A DNA stretch of 64,000 bases from Microterricola gilva (lineage in GTDB: Bacteria > Actinomycetota > Actinomycetes > Actinomycetales > Microbacteriaceae): the NCBI RefSeq assembly GCF_004217495.1, contig NZ_SHLC01000001.1:1798001-1862000 (forward strand), in the 5' to 3' direction. Positions 33,617 through 40,868 of the stretch are shown in pieces. A model generated the notes under the pieces. The model did no database searches. It was not told where the DNA came from and worked only from the letters and a program-made list of their open reading frames with translations. A program made the position numbers and the translations under genes. Positions within the stretch are counted from its first letter, which is position 1. Each line of letters begins with the position of its first letter.

Positions 33617-34492
33617 ATGGAGTTCGACGGAGCGCTCATCAATGCCCTGCACGACAACGGGCGGCTGCCCGTCAGCGAGCTCGCGCGCCGCCTGGAGCAG
33701 CCACGGCGCCGGGTGCAGGAGCGCATGCGCGAGCTGCTCGACAGCGGCGCGATGCGCATCACCGCGAACGTGCATCCCGCGCTGCTCGGCATTCACACCT
33801 ACTGCGATGTGCAGATCTGGGTCGACGGCGCCGCGGAGCCCGTTCTCGACGCGCTCCGCGGCATCCGTGAGGCGACGTTCATCTCGGCGGTCGCCGGCCA
33901 CTGCGATCTGGTGGTCGAGGTCGGCGCGGAAGACCGCAGCCACCTCGAGCTCCTGCTCGCGCGCATCCGCGCCATCCCAGGGGTGCGCGAGACCGCCAGC
34001 TCACAACTCGTGCAGATCTTCAAGAGCCGGTTCGAGGATGCGACCGATCTCGGCACGGCCCCTGCCCCCGACGCCATCGACGCACGCATCATCGCTCTCC
34101 TGCGGGAGGACGGGCGGTTGTCCTATCGTGTGCTCGGTCGCGAAGTTGAACTGTCGATCGGGGCCGTGCGGGCACGGCTCGCACGGCTCATGCAGAACGG
34201 CATGCTGCGGATCGCGTGCGAGGTGAAGGAACAGGATGCCGCTCGCCGCATCCAACTGGGAGCCGGTATCCGCCTCCGTGGCGAGACCACGCAGCTGATC
34301 GAGACGCTGCGCTCCATGCCGGCCATCAAGTTCGCCGCACTCGCCGTCGGACAGTTCGACGCCATCGTGACGGCCTCGGCGCCGAGCCTCCGAGCTATGC
34401 GCTCGGTTGCGGATGAGATCCGAGAACTCGAGTGCGTCAGCACCGTCACCTCATGGGTACATCTGGACGTGCTGCGAGAAAGCTACGAGTGA
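33617..34492 (+). CDS. Tandem Lrp/AsnC-family transcriptional regulator
   Basis: 291 residues, about twice a normal Lrp. Unit one has an HTH at about residues 3-45 (LINALHDNGRLPVSELARRL) and a RAM-type domain with VQIWVDGA and VVEVGAEDRSHLELLL. Unit two has a second HTH at about 154-200 (IIALLREDGRLSYRVLGREV) and a second ligand-type domain ending TSWVHLDVLRE. GAGGA lies five bases before the ATG, preferred over a GTG 15 bases upstream. Divergent from the ABC/BtpA/PfkB/TPP operon, it probably senses the imported compound or an intermediate. Confidence 0.92.
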   Translation: MEFDGALINALHDNGRLPVSELARRLEQPRRRVQERMRELLDSGAMRITANVHPALLGIHTYCDVQIWVDGAAEPVLDALRGIREATFISAVAGHCDLVVEVGAEDRSHLELLLARIRAIPGVRETASSQLVQIFKSRFEDATDLGTAPAPDAIDARIIALLREDGRLSYRVLGREVELSIGAVRARLARLMQNGMLRIACEVKEQDAARRIQLGAGIRLRGETTQLIETLRSMPAIKFAALAVGQFDAIVTASAPSLRAMRSVADEIRELECVSTVTSWVHLDVLRESYE

Positions 34493-34528
34493 CGAGGCAG
34501 TGCTCGCTCCACCGTTTTCGGGCACAAA

Positions 34529-34563
34529 AAAGGCCACCAGGGGTGGAGCCCGTGGTGGCCTTT
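34529..34563. terminator. Bidirectional terminator, tRNA-Asn / Lrp-type gene
   Basis: Perfect 11-bp arms AAAGGCCACCA/TGGTGGCCTTT (34529-34539 and 34553-34563). On the minus strand it is followed by a run of six T, giving a classical terminator for tRNA-Asn, which ends at 34566. Confidence 0.85.
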
Positions 34564-34565
34564 CG

Positions 34566-34638
34566 CTCCCCGAGTTGGACTCGAACCAACAACCTGCCGG
34601 TTAACAGCCGGCTGCTCTGCCAATTGAGCTATCGAGGA
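34566..34638 (-). tRNA. tRNA-Asn (anticodon GTT)
   Basis: 73-nt cloverleaf on the minus strand: acceptor TCCTCGA with TCGGGGA, discriminator G, D arm GCTC/GAGC, anticodon loop CTGTTAA, T arm TTGTTGG with TTCGAGT. CCA is not encoded. Confidence 0.96.
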
Positions 34639-34755
34639 TTACTGTGTTTCACATGCTGCGGTGTTCATCGCTGCGTTGCTACTTTAGCAAAGGTTTCAGA
34701 TCTACCAAATTCGCTGCACCCGGGCGCGTCGGATTTGCGATGCCCCCGCCCGCTT

Positions 34756-35757
34756 TCAGTAGCCGCGGGCGGGGTCGACGACCCCGACAAAGTGCGCGTC
34801 GCCCAGAAACGCGCGGGTATTGACGCTGATCCGCTCGGCGAGCAGCGGCGCCGTCATCGTCGGCGTGTCGGCCATGTGGGGTGTGATGATGACGTTCGGG
34901 GCACTCCAGAGTGGATGCCCGTCCGGCAATGGCTCCGGAACTGTGACGTCGACGGCCGCCCCGGCGATCGTGCCGACGGTGAGCGCATGAACCAGATCGT
35001 CGGTGTTGACGAGGCCGCCACGTGCCACGTTCACGAGGTATGCCGTTGACGGCATGAGTTGGAACTCGGTCGCGGCGAAGAGGTCCCTCGTGCCGTCGGT
35101 GAGCGCTGCGGCGACGATCACGAGATCGGTCTCCGGCAGTACATCGTGCAGTCGATCGTTCGTCACAGTCCGCGCCGCTCCCGGCACCGGGACGTCGCTC
35201 CGCCGCACGATGGTGATCTCGGCTCGGAAGGCCGCGAGCAGGCGCACGAGTTCGAGCGCGATGCCGCCGGCACCGACGATCACCACGCGCAGGCCGTACA
35301 GCGAGACGCCGTCAGGCATGGAGTTCCACGACTGCGCCCTGATACGCCTGGGCAGGAAGCGCAGGAGCGCGAGGCTGAGCGCGAGTGCGTGTTCGGCGAC
35401 CGGCTGTGCGTATGCACCCTTCGCGCTGGTCCAGAGCAGTCCGTCGCGGTGGCCTCGTCGCATCACGTCGGCGAATGCATCGACGCCGGCCCACGGCAAC
35501 TGCACCCACTCGATCTGCGGGTGGGCCGCGAGTACCTCGGAGAGCTCGGCTGCCCGCTGATAGTCGAGCCAGACGATGCCTCGTGTCTCGGCCGACAGTG
35601 GGGCGACGGTTCCCCCGCCAGCCTCGACGGCGGCGACGAAGACGGCGCGCGGCTCCGGGAGCAGGGCGATGGGTCCCGGTGTCGGCCGCTCGTCGCGCGG
35701 CAGCACGGTCGGCGCCTCCGCGAGCACAGCCTGGTGCCTGGGCGCTCCGGCGCTCAC
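34756..35757 (-). CDS. D-2-hydroxyacid dehydrogenase family protein
   Basis: 333 residues. The NAD-binding domain has VVIVGAGGIALELVRLLAAF (the usual G-x-G-x2-G reads GAGGIA) and VNVARGGLVNTDDL with the catalytic Arg; the His/Glu pair region is PLPDGHPLWSAPNVIITPHMA. Family members reduce 2-oxo acids such as glyoxylate, hydroxypyruvate or phenylpyruvate. The GTG start overlaps the stop of the TfoX-N gene (GTGA), so it is the last gene of the peptide ABC operon. The role in that operon is unclear. Confidence 0.9.
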   Translation of the reverse strand: MSAGAPRHQAVLAEAPTVLPRDERPTPGPIALLPEPRAVFVAAVEAGGGTVAPLSAETRGIVWLDYQRAAELSEVLAAHPQIEWVQLPWAGVDAFADVMRRGHRDGLLWTSAKGAYAQPVAEHALALSLALLRFLPRRIRAQSWNSMPDGVSLYGLRVVIVGAGGIALELVRLLAAFRAEITIVRRSDVPVPGAARTVTNDRLHDVLPETDLVIVAAALTDGTRDLFAATEFQLMPSTAYLVNVARGGLVNTDDLVHALTVGTIAGAAVDVTVPEPLPDGHPLWSAPNVIITPHMADTPTMTAPLLAERISVNTRAFLGDAHFVGVVDPARGY

Positions 35758-36080
35758 CGGCGCGGCTTCTTCGGTTTCGGCGCCGGCAGCGCGTCTGCCG
35801 TCGCCTGCACGGCCTCCATCAGCCACTCCCGGTCCTCCAGCGCCTCCCCCGGCACACGGTGGTAGAACTTCGCCCCCGGGTACGGCGGCGCCGGCTCCGT
35901 GCGGGCGAAGAGCTCGGCTGCGGCATCCGATGGCTTGATGAAGAGCGCGTCGTCGCAGATCAGCCCGACCACCTTCTCGTCGCAGTAGATGCCGTACTCG
36001 CCGAACATCTTCGCGGTGCGGACGAGGAGCCCGGACAGCTGGTCCTCGATGAACTCGACCGTTTCCGCTCTAGTGGCCAT
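35754..36080 (-). CDS. TfoX N-terminal domain protein
   Basis: 108 residues, a stand-alone TfoX_N domain: VRTAKMFGEYGIYCDEKVVG and CDDALFIKPSDAA are family blocks, and the C-terminus PKPKKPRR is basic. Although TfoX/Sxy is known as a competence activator in gamma-proteobacteria, isolated TfoX_N proteins in Actinobacteria have no known role. The start overlaps the upstream ATPase gene by 11 bases, and the end overlaps the D-2-hydroxyacid dehydrogenase by four. Confidence 0.85.
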   Translation of the reverse strand: MATRAETVEFIEDQLSGLLVRTAKMFGEYGIYCDEKVVGLICDDALFIKPSDAAAELFARTEPAPPYPGAKFYHRVPGEALEDREWLMEAVQATADALPAPKPKKPRR

Positions 36081-36891
36081 CGGAGAAGCTCTCGGCGAGT
36101 TGTGCGACGTAGGGGTGGCTCGGGTCCGCGAACACCTCGTCGATGGTTCCGAGCCCGACGAGCACGCCCTGCTGGAGCACGGCGATGCGATCGGCGACGG
36201 CCCGCAGCACGGTGATGTCGTGACTGATGACGAGGGCGGAGAATGCGCGCTCCCGCTGCAATTCGGCGAAGAGCTCGCTGATGGCGCCGCGCACGGTCAC
36301 GTCGACGCCCGCGGTGGGCTCGTCGGCGATGAGCAGCGTCGGTTCGAGCACGAGGGCGCGGGCGAGCGCCACGCGCTGCCGCTGGCCGCTGCTGAGCTCG
36401 TACGGGTAGCGGCTGAGGATGCTGAGCGGCAGGCGCACCGCGTCGATCATCGTCACGACGATGCCCTCGAGTTCGCGCCGATCGAAGTGCTTGTCGCGCA
36501 CCAGGATCGGTTCGGCGACGAGCTCGGCGACGGTCGACGTCGACTCCAGCGTCGAACCGGCATCCTGGGCCAGGAAGCCGACGTTGAAGCTCAACTTCGC
36601 CGCCTTGCGCCGGCTGAGCCCGCGCAGCGGCACGCCGAAGATCATCGCCTCGCCGCCGGTGATGACCGGGCTCACCTCGCCCGTCGGCTCGACGAATGCG
36701 GCAGACAGCACGCGGGCGATGGTGCTCTTGCCCGACCCGCTCTCACCGAGCAGGCCGAGCACCTCTCCAGGGGCGACCCGCAGGTTGAGCCCGTGCACGG
36801 CCACGTGGGCCGGGCTCGGGCCATGCGGCGGGTATTCGATGGTGAGGTCGCTCGTCGAGATCGGAAATCCGTGAGCAGCAGTGCCTGACAT
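36070..36891 (-). CDS. Additional ABC transporter ATPase of the peptide operon
   Basis: 273 residues. Walker A GESGSGKSTIARV, Q-loop region VGFLAQDAGSTLE, a slightly unusual signature ELSSGQRQRVAL (S for G), Walker B LLIADEPTAGVD and switch VISHD. The C-terminal PSHPYVAQLAE is the usual oligopeptide-ATPase tail (Opp/Dpp type). Peptide systems normally need two ATPase domains, which the neighbouring fused protein already supplies, so this is a third. AGGAG precedes the ATG; five bases separate it from the fused ATPase gene. Confidence 0.92.
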   Translation of the reverse strand: MSGTAAHGFPISTSDLTIEYPPHGPSPAHVAVHGLNLRVAPGEVLGLLGESGSGKSTIARVLSAAFVEPTGEVSPVITGGEAMIFGVPLRGLSRRKAAKLSFNVGFLAQDAGSTLESTSTVAELVAEPILVRDKHFDRRELEGIVVTMIDAVRLPLSILSRYPYELSSGQRQRVALARALVLEPTLLIADEPTAGVDVTVRGAISELFAELQRERAFSALVISHDITVLRAVADRIAVLQQGVLVGLGTIDEVFADPSHPYVAQLAESFSDGH

Positions 36892-36896
36892 GACTC

Positions 36897-38585
36897 CTAG
36901 TCTGCCGCAATCAGGCGTGCGAGTGCTGTGCGTCGCGCGGCTTGCTCCTCCGGGTTGGGAACGGGCAGCGAGGCGAGCAGGCGCTGCGTGTACGGATGCT
37001 GCGGGGCGCCGAGCACCTCGAGGCCCGTGCCCTCCTCGACGAGCTTGCCCTTGTAGAGCACGGCGATGCGGTCGGCGACGAGGTCGACGACGGCGAGGTC
37101 GTGGCTGATGAAGAGCGAGGCGAATCCGAACTCGCGCTGCAGTTCCGCGAACAGCTCGAGCACGCGAGCCTGCACGGAGACGTCGAGCGCGGATGTCGGC
37201 TCGTCGGCGATCAGCAGGGTCGGCTTGAGCGCCAGGGCGCGTGCCAGGCTGGCCCGCTGCCGCTGCCCGCCGGAGAGCTCGTGCGGGAAACGGTCGCCAT
37301 AGGAGCCGGGCAACTGCACGGCCTCCAGCAGCTCGTTCACCCGGGCCCTGGCGTCGGCCGGGTGATCGGCGTAGCCGTGGATGACGAGCGGTTCCGCCAC
37401 ACAGTCCGCAATGCTCAGCAGCGGGTTGAAGCTGGACGCCGGGTCTTGGAACACGAATCCGATGTCGCTGCGGACCGGCTTGAACTCGCGTTCCTTGATG
37501 CCGCGCATCTCGTAGCCGAGCACCGAGAGCGAGCCGCCGGTCACCTTGGTGAGCCCGGCCATCGCCCGTCCGATCGTCGTCTTGCCCGATCCGCTCTCCC
37601 CCACGAGGCCGAGCACCTCGCCGGCCTTGATCTGCAGGCTCACGCCGTCGACCGCGACGAATCCCTTCTGCCCCAGACGCCCCGGGTACTCGATCCGGAG
37701 GTCCGTCGCGAGGACGACGGGCTTCTGGTCCGCCCACTCCGCCGGGCGCGCCTCTGCCCGTGCGGCCGCGTGCAGCGTTCCCTCACCGATGTGTGGGACG
37801 GCAGCGAGCAGCTTCTTCGTGTAGTCGTCCTGCGGGTTGCTGAACAGCGTGCTGACCTCGGCCTCCTCGACGACCTTCCCCTGGTACATCACGGCAACGC
37901 GGTCGGCGAGATCGGCGACGACACCCATGTTGTGGGTGATCAGCACGATGGCCGTGCCGAAGTCATCGCGACAGCGCCGCAGCAGGTCGAGGATCTCGGC
38001 CTGCACCGTCACGTCGAGCGCCGTCGTCGGCTCATCGGCGACGATCAGCCCAGGGTCGAGCACGAGGGCCATGGCGATCACGACACGCTGCTTCTGCCCG
38101 CCCGAGAACTGGTGCGGGTAGTAGTCGACGCGCTTCTTCGGGTCGGGGATGCCGACGCGGCCGAGGATCTCGATCGCCTTCGCCCGCGCCTCGCGCTTGC
38201 TGTAGGCGCCGTGCGCGCGCAGCCCCTCCGCGATCTGCCACCCCACAGTGAACACCGGGTTCAGCGCAGTCGACGGCTCCTGGAACACCATGGAGACGTC
38301 GCGCCCTCGCACCGCGCGCAGCTGGGTCTTGCTGAGCGCGATCACGTTGTTCTCCGAGCTGCCGTCACGGCTGCTCAGCACAACGGCGCCGTTCGCCGTC
38401 GCGGTGTCCGGCAACAGGCCGAGGATCGTCTTCGCCGTGACGGTCTTGCCACTGCCGGACTCACCGACGATGGCGAGCACCTCGCCGCGGGAGACGGTGA
38501 GACTGACATCGTCGACGGCTTTGACGGCGCCGGCATCCGTGGCGAATGACACGCCGAGGTTCTCGATCTTGACGACGGTGCTCAT
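36897..38585 (-). CDS. Fused dipeptide/oligopeptide ABC ATPase (DppD-DppF type)
   Basis: 562 residues with two complete ATPase units. Unit one has Walker A GESGSGKTVTAK, signature QFSGGQKQRVVIAMAL and Walker B IVADEPTTALDVT. Unit two has GESGSGKTTIGRAM, ELSGGQRQRASLARAL and LIADEPTSALDVS, and an oligopeptide C-tail HPYTQRLLASLPVPNP. It would energise the DppB/DppC-type permeases upstream. The ATG at 38585 overlaps the end of the dppC-like gene (ATGA); in-frame sequence further upstream is inside that gene and is rejected. Confidence 0.95.
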   Translation of the reverse strand: MSTVVKIENLGVSFATDAGAVKAVDDVSLTVSRGEVLAIVGESGSGKTVTAKTILGLLPDTATANGAVVLSSRDGSSENNVIALSKTQLRAVRGRDVSMVFQEPSTALNPVFTVGWQIAEGLRAHGAYSKREARAKAIEILGRVGIPDPKKRVDYYPHQFSGGQKQRVVIAMALVLDPGLIVADEPTTALDVTVQAEILDLLRRCRDDFGTAIVLITHNMGVVADLADRVAVMYQGKVVEEAEVSTLFSNPQDDYTKKLLAAVPHIGEGTLHAAARAEARPAEWADQKPVVLATDLRIEYPGRLGQKGFVAVDGVSLQIKAGEVLGLVGESGSGKTTIGRAMAGLTKVTGGSLSVLGYEMRGIKEREFKPVRSDIGFVFQDPASSFNPLLSIADCVAEPLVIHGYADHPADARARVNELLEAVQLPGSYGDRFPHELSGGQRQRASLARALALKPTLLIADEPTSALDVSVQARVLELFAELQREFGFASLFISHDLAVVDLVADRIAVLYKGKLVEEGTGLEVLGAPQHPYTQRLLASLPVPNPEEQAARRTALARLIAAD

Positions 38586-39682
38586 GGCTTGACCCCGAAT
38601 CCCTGCCCATTGTCGGCGACAAGCGGTGCCGCGCCGTTCTCCAAACCGGCCAGGCCGCCCGGGCCGGCCGTGAGGCTGCCACCGGGAACGACCGAGGTCT
38701 CCGACACGACGCCGGAGGACTGTGCGACGGCCCGGCGGCCACGCAGACGTGGGTCGGCCAGGTCGTTGAGGCTCTCGCCGACGAGCATCAGGCCGAGCAC
38801 GACGAACACGATCGCGAGGCCGGGGTAGAGACCCGTCCACCAGATCCCGTTCGTGACATCGCCGAGCGCCTTGGAGAGGTCGTAGCCCCACTCCGCCGCA
38901 GCGGTCGGCTCGATGCCGAAGCCGAGGAAGCCGAGGGCCGCCAGGGTGAGGATCGCCTCGGTGGCGTTCAGCGTGACGATCAGCGGGAGGGAGCGCGTGG
39001 CGTTCCGCAGCACGTGCCGGAACATGATGCGCGTGCTGCTGGCGCCGAGCACGATCGCCGACTCGACGTAGGCCTCCGACTTGATGCGCACGGTCTCGGC
39101 GCGGATGACGCGGTAGTACTGCGGGATGAAGACGACCATGATCGAGATCGCCGCGGCCAGGATGCCGCCCCAGAGACTGGACTCGCCGCCGCTGATCACG
39201 ATCGCCACGACGATCGCCAGCAGCACCGACGGGAAGGCGTAGATCGCGTCGGCGATCACCACGAGAACCCGGTCGAGCCAGCCGCCGAAGTAGCCGGAGA
39301 CCAGGCCGAGCAGCACGCCAATGAAGATCGAGAACAGCACGGCCGCGATGATGACGAGCAGCGCGGTCTGGGTGCCCCAGATCACACGGGAGAGCACGTC
39401 ATAGCCGCCGACGGTGGTGCCCCACGGGTGGGCGGATGACGGCGGTTGCTGCGCGCCGAAGCGCACGCCGTCTTCGCTCAGCTGCGCGAAGCCGTACGGA
39501 GCGATGAACGGGGCGAAGATCGCGAACACGATGAACACGCCGCAGATCACGAGGCCCGTCACGAGCATGCCGCGCTGCAGTCCGACGCTCTGCCGGAGCT
39601 GGTGCACGACGGGCAGCCTGCCCCACAGGCTGCGCTTGGGCGGTGACGCTGGCGTCGCGGTGGGGGTCGTCGAGGCGCTCAT
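38582..39682 (-). CDS. Peptide ABC transporter permease (DppC type)
   Basis: 366 residues. An N-terminal helix (LVTGLVICGVFIVFAIFAPF) is followed by the extracellular HPWGTTVGGYDVLSRVIWG motif characteristic of DppC/OppC. Five more helices follow, with an EAA loop ESAIVLGASSTRIMFRHVLRN. A hydrophilic C-terminal tail of about 45 residues is longer than usual. One base separates its ATG from the stop of the dppB-like gene, and the stop overlaps the fused ATPase start. Confidence 0.94.
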   Translation of the reverse strand: MSASTTPTATPASPPKRSLWGRLPVVHQLRQSVGLQRGMLVTGLVICGVFIVFAIFAPFIAPYGFAQLSEDGVRFGAQQPPSSAHPWGTTVGGYDVLSRVIWGTQTALLVIIAAVLFSIFIGVLLGLVSGYFGGWLDRVLVVIADAIYAFPSVLLAIVVAIVISGGESSLWGGILAAAISIMVVFIPQYYRVIRAETVRIKSEAYVESAIVLGASSTRIMFRHVLRNATRSLPLIVTLNATEAILTLAALGFLGFGIEPTAAAEWGYDLSKALGDVTNGIWWTGLYPGLAIVFVVLGLMLVGESLNDLADPRLRGRRAVAQSSGVVSETSVVPGGSLTAGPGGLAGLENGAAPLVADNGQGFGVKP

Positions 39683-39683
39683 G

Positions 39684-40772
39684 TCAGTACCTCACTCTCG
39701 GGTCGATCACGGCGGCGATGACGTCGACGATGAAGTTCGTCAACGCGACGATGATGGCGAGCAGCACGACGATGCCCTGAACGGCGACGAAGTCGCGTGC
39801 GCGCAGGAACTCGGTGAGGATGAAGCCGAGCCCCTTCCACTCGAATGTCGTCTCGGTCAGCACGGCGCCGCCGAGCACGATCGCGACCTGCAGTCCGATG
39901 ACGGTGATGATCGGGATGAGCGCCGGGCGGTAGGCGTGCGTGCGCACCAGGCGGTACTCGCTGACGCCGCGGGAGCGCGCGGCATCCACGTACTCCGTCG
40001 AGAAGGTGCCGATCACGTTGGTGCGAACGAGGCGCAGGAAGATGCTGGCCGTGGCCAGACCGAGGACGAGCGCCGGGAGCACGGCGTGCTGCAGCACGTC
40101 CGAGAGCACAGCGGGGTCGCCCGTCCTGATCGCGTCGATCGTGTACAGGCCGGTCGGGTTCGGCAGCAGCTGCATCTGCAGCTCTGCACCGGTCGACGCC
40201 CGGCCGGAGACGGGGAGCCACCCGAGCCACACGGAGAAGACGAGTTTGAGCATGATGCCGGCGAAGAAGACCGGGGTCGCGTAGGCCAGCACGGCGAAGA
40301 CGCGGAAGGTGGCATCCGGGGCCTTGTCGCGGTGGTACGCGGCCAGCAGGCCGAGAGGGATGCCGACGGCGAAGGCGACGAGCATGCCGTAGAAGGCCAG
40401 CTCGAGCGAGGCCGGGCCGTAGGTCGTGAGGACTTCGACGACCGGTCGGTTCGTGCTGATCGTCGTGCCAAGATCACCGGTGAAGATCTGGCCGAGGTAC
40501 TCGAGGTACTGCACGATGATGGGCCGGTCGTAGCCGGCCTCGTGGATGAGCGCGGCCAGCTGATCGGGGCTCAGCCGCCCGCCCTGGGAGGCGGTGATCG
40601 GATCGCCTGTGACGCGCATGATGATGAACACCATGGTCACGAGGATGAAGATCGTCGGGATGATCAGGAGAAAACGGATGAAGAGATACCGCCCGAGCGC
40701 GCCACCCGGGAAGGTGAAAGTGCGCGCCGTCGCCCCGGGTTCCGGAGCCGGCGTCGTTGCCAGTGTGGTCAT
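39684..40772 (-). CDS. Peptide ABC transporter permease (DppB type)
   Basis: 362 residues. The family N-terminus GRYLFIRFLLIIPTIFILV precedes the large extracellular loop and the segment FTGDLGTTISTNRPV. The EAA loop AARSRGVSEYRLVRTHAYRP and the C-terminal helix block identify the DppB/OppB family. AGGCAGGA lies before the ATG at 40772, preferred over an upstream in-frame reading. A hairpin at 40799-40826 lies between it and the binding-protein gene. Confidence 0.94.
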   Translation of the reverse strand: MTTLATTPAPEPGATARTFTFPGGALGRYLFIRFLLIIPTIFILVTMVFIIMRVTGDPITASQGGRLSPDQLAALIHEAGYDRPIIVQYLEYLGQIFTGDLGTTISTNRPVVEVLTTYGPASLELAFYGMLVAFAVGIPLGLLAAYHRDKAPDATFRVFAVLAYATPVFFAGIMLKLVFSVWLGWLPVSGRASTGAELQMQLLPNPTGLYTIDAIRTGDPAVLSDVLQHAVLPALVLGLATASIFLRLVRTNVIGTFSTEYVDAARSRGVSEYRLVRTHAYRPALIPIITVIGLQVAIVLGGAVLTETTFEWKGLGFILTEFLRARDFVAVQGIVVLLAIIVALTNFIVDVIAAVIDPRVRY

Positions 40773-40798
40773 TCCTGCCTCACGATTGTGACGAGAGA

Positions 40799-40826
40799 GG
40801 GGTGGCCGGCTTACGCCGGCCACCCC
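40799..40826 (-). terminator. Intra-operon hairpin after the binding-protein gene
   Basis: Perfect 12-bp arms GGGGTGGCCGGC/GCCGGCCACCCC with a TTAC loop, between the SBP stop (40869) and the permease start. It may reduce read-through so that the binding protein is made in excess. Confidence 0.65.
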
Positions 40827-40868
40827 CGGGGAATCAATCTAGGAAAACCCTAGACCTCGATCGTTCAA

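Noticed and set aside
34566-34638. tRNA-Asn as integration site of an island
   Set aside because: No integrase, no repeated tRNA 3' end and no composition break were found on either side.
36070-37737. Very long reading frame upstream of the third ATPase
   Set aside because: The upstream part is an out-of-frame Arg/Gly-rich shadow of the fused ATPase gene; homology begins at the ATG at 36891.
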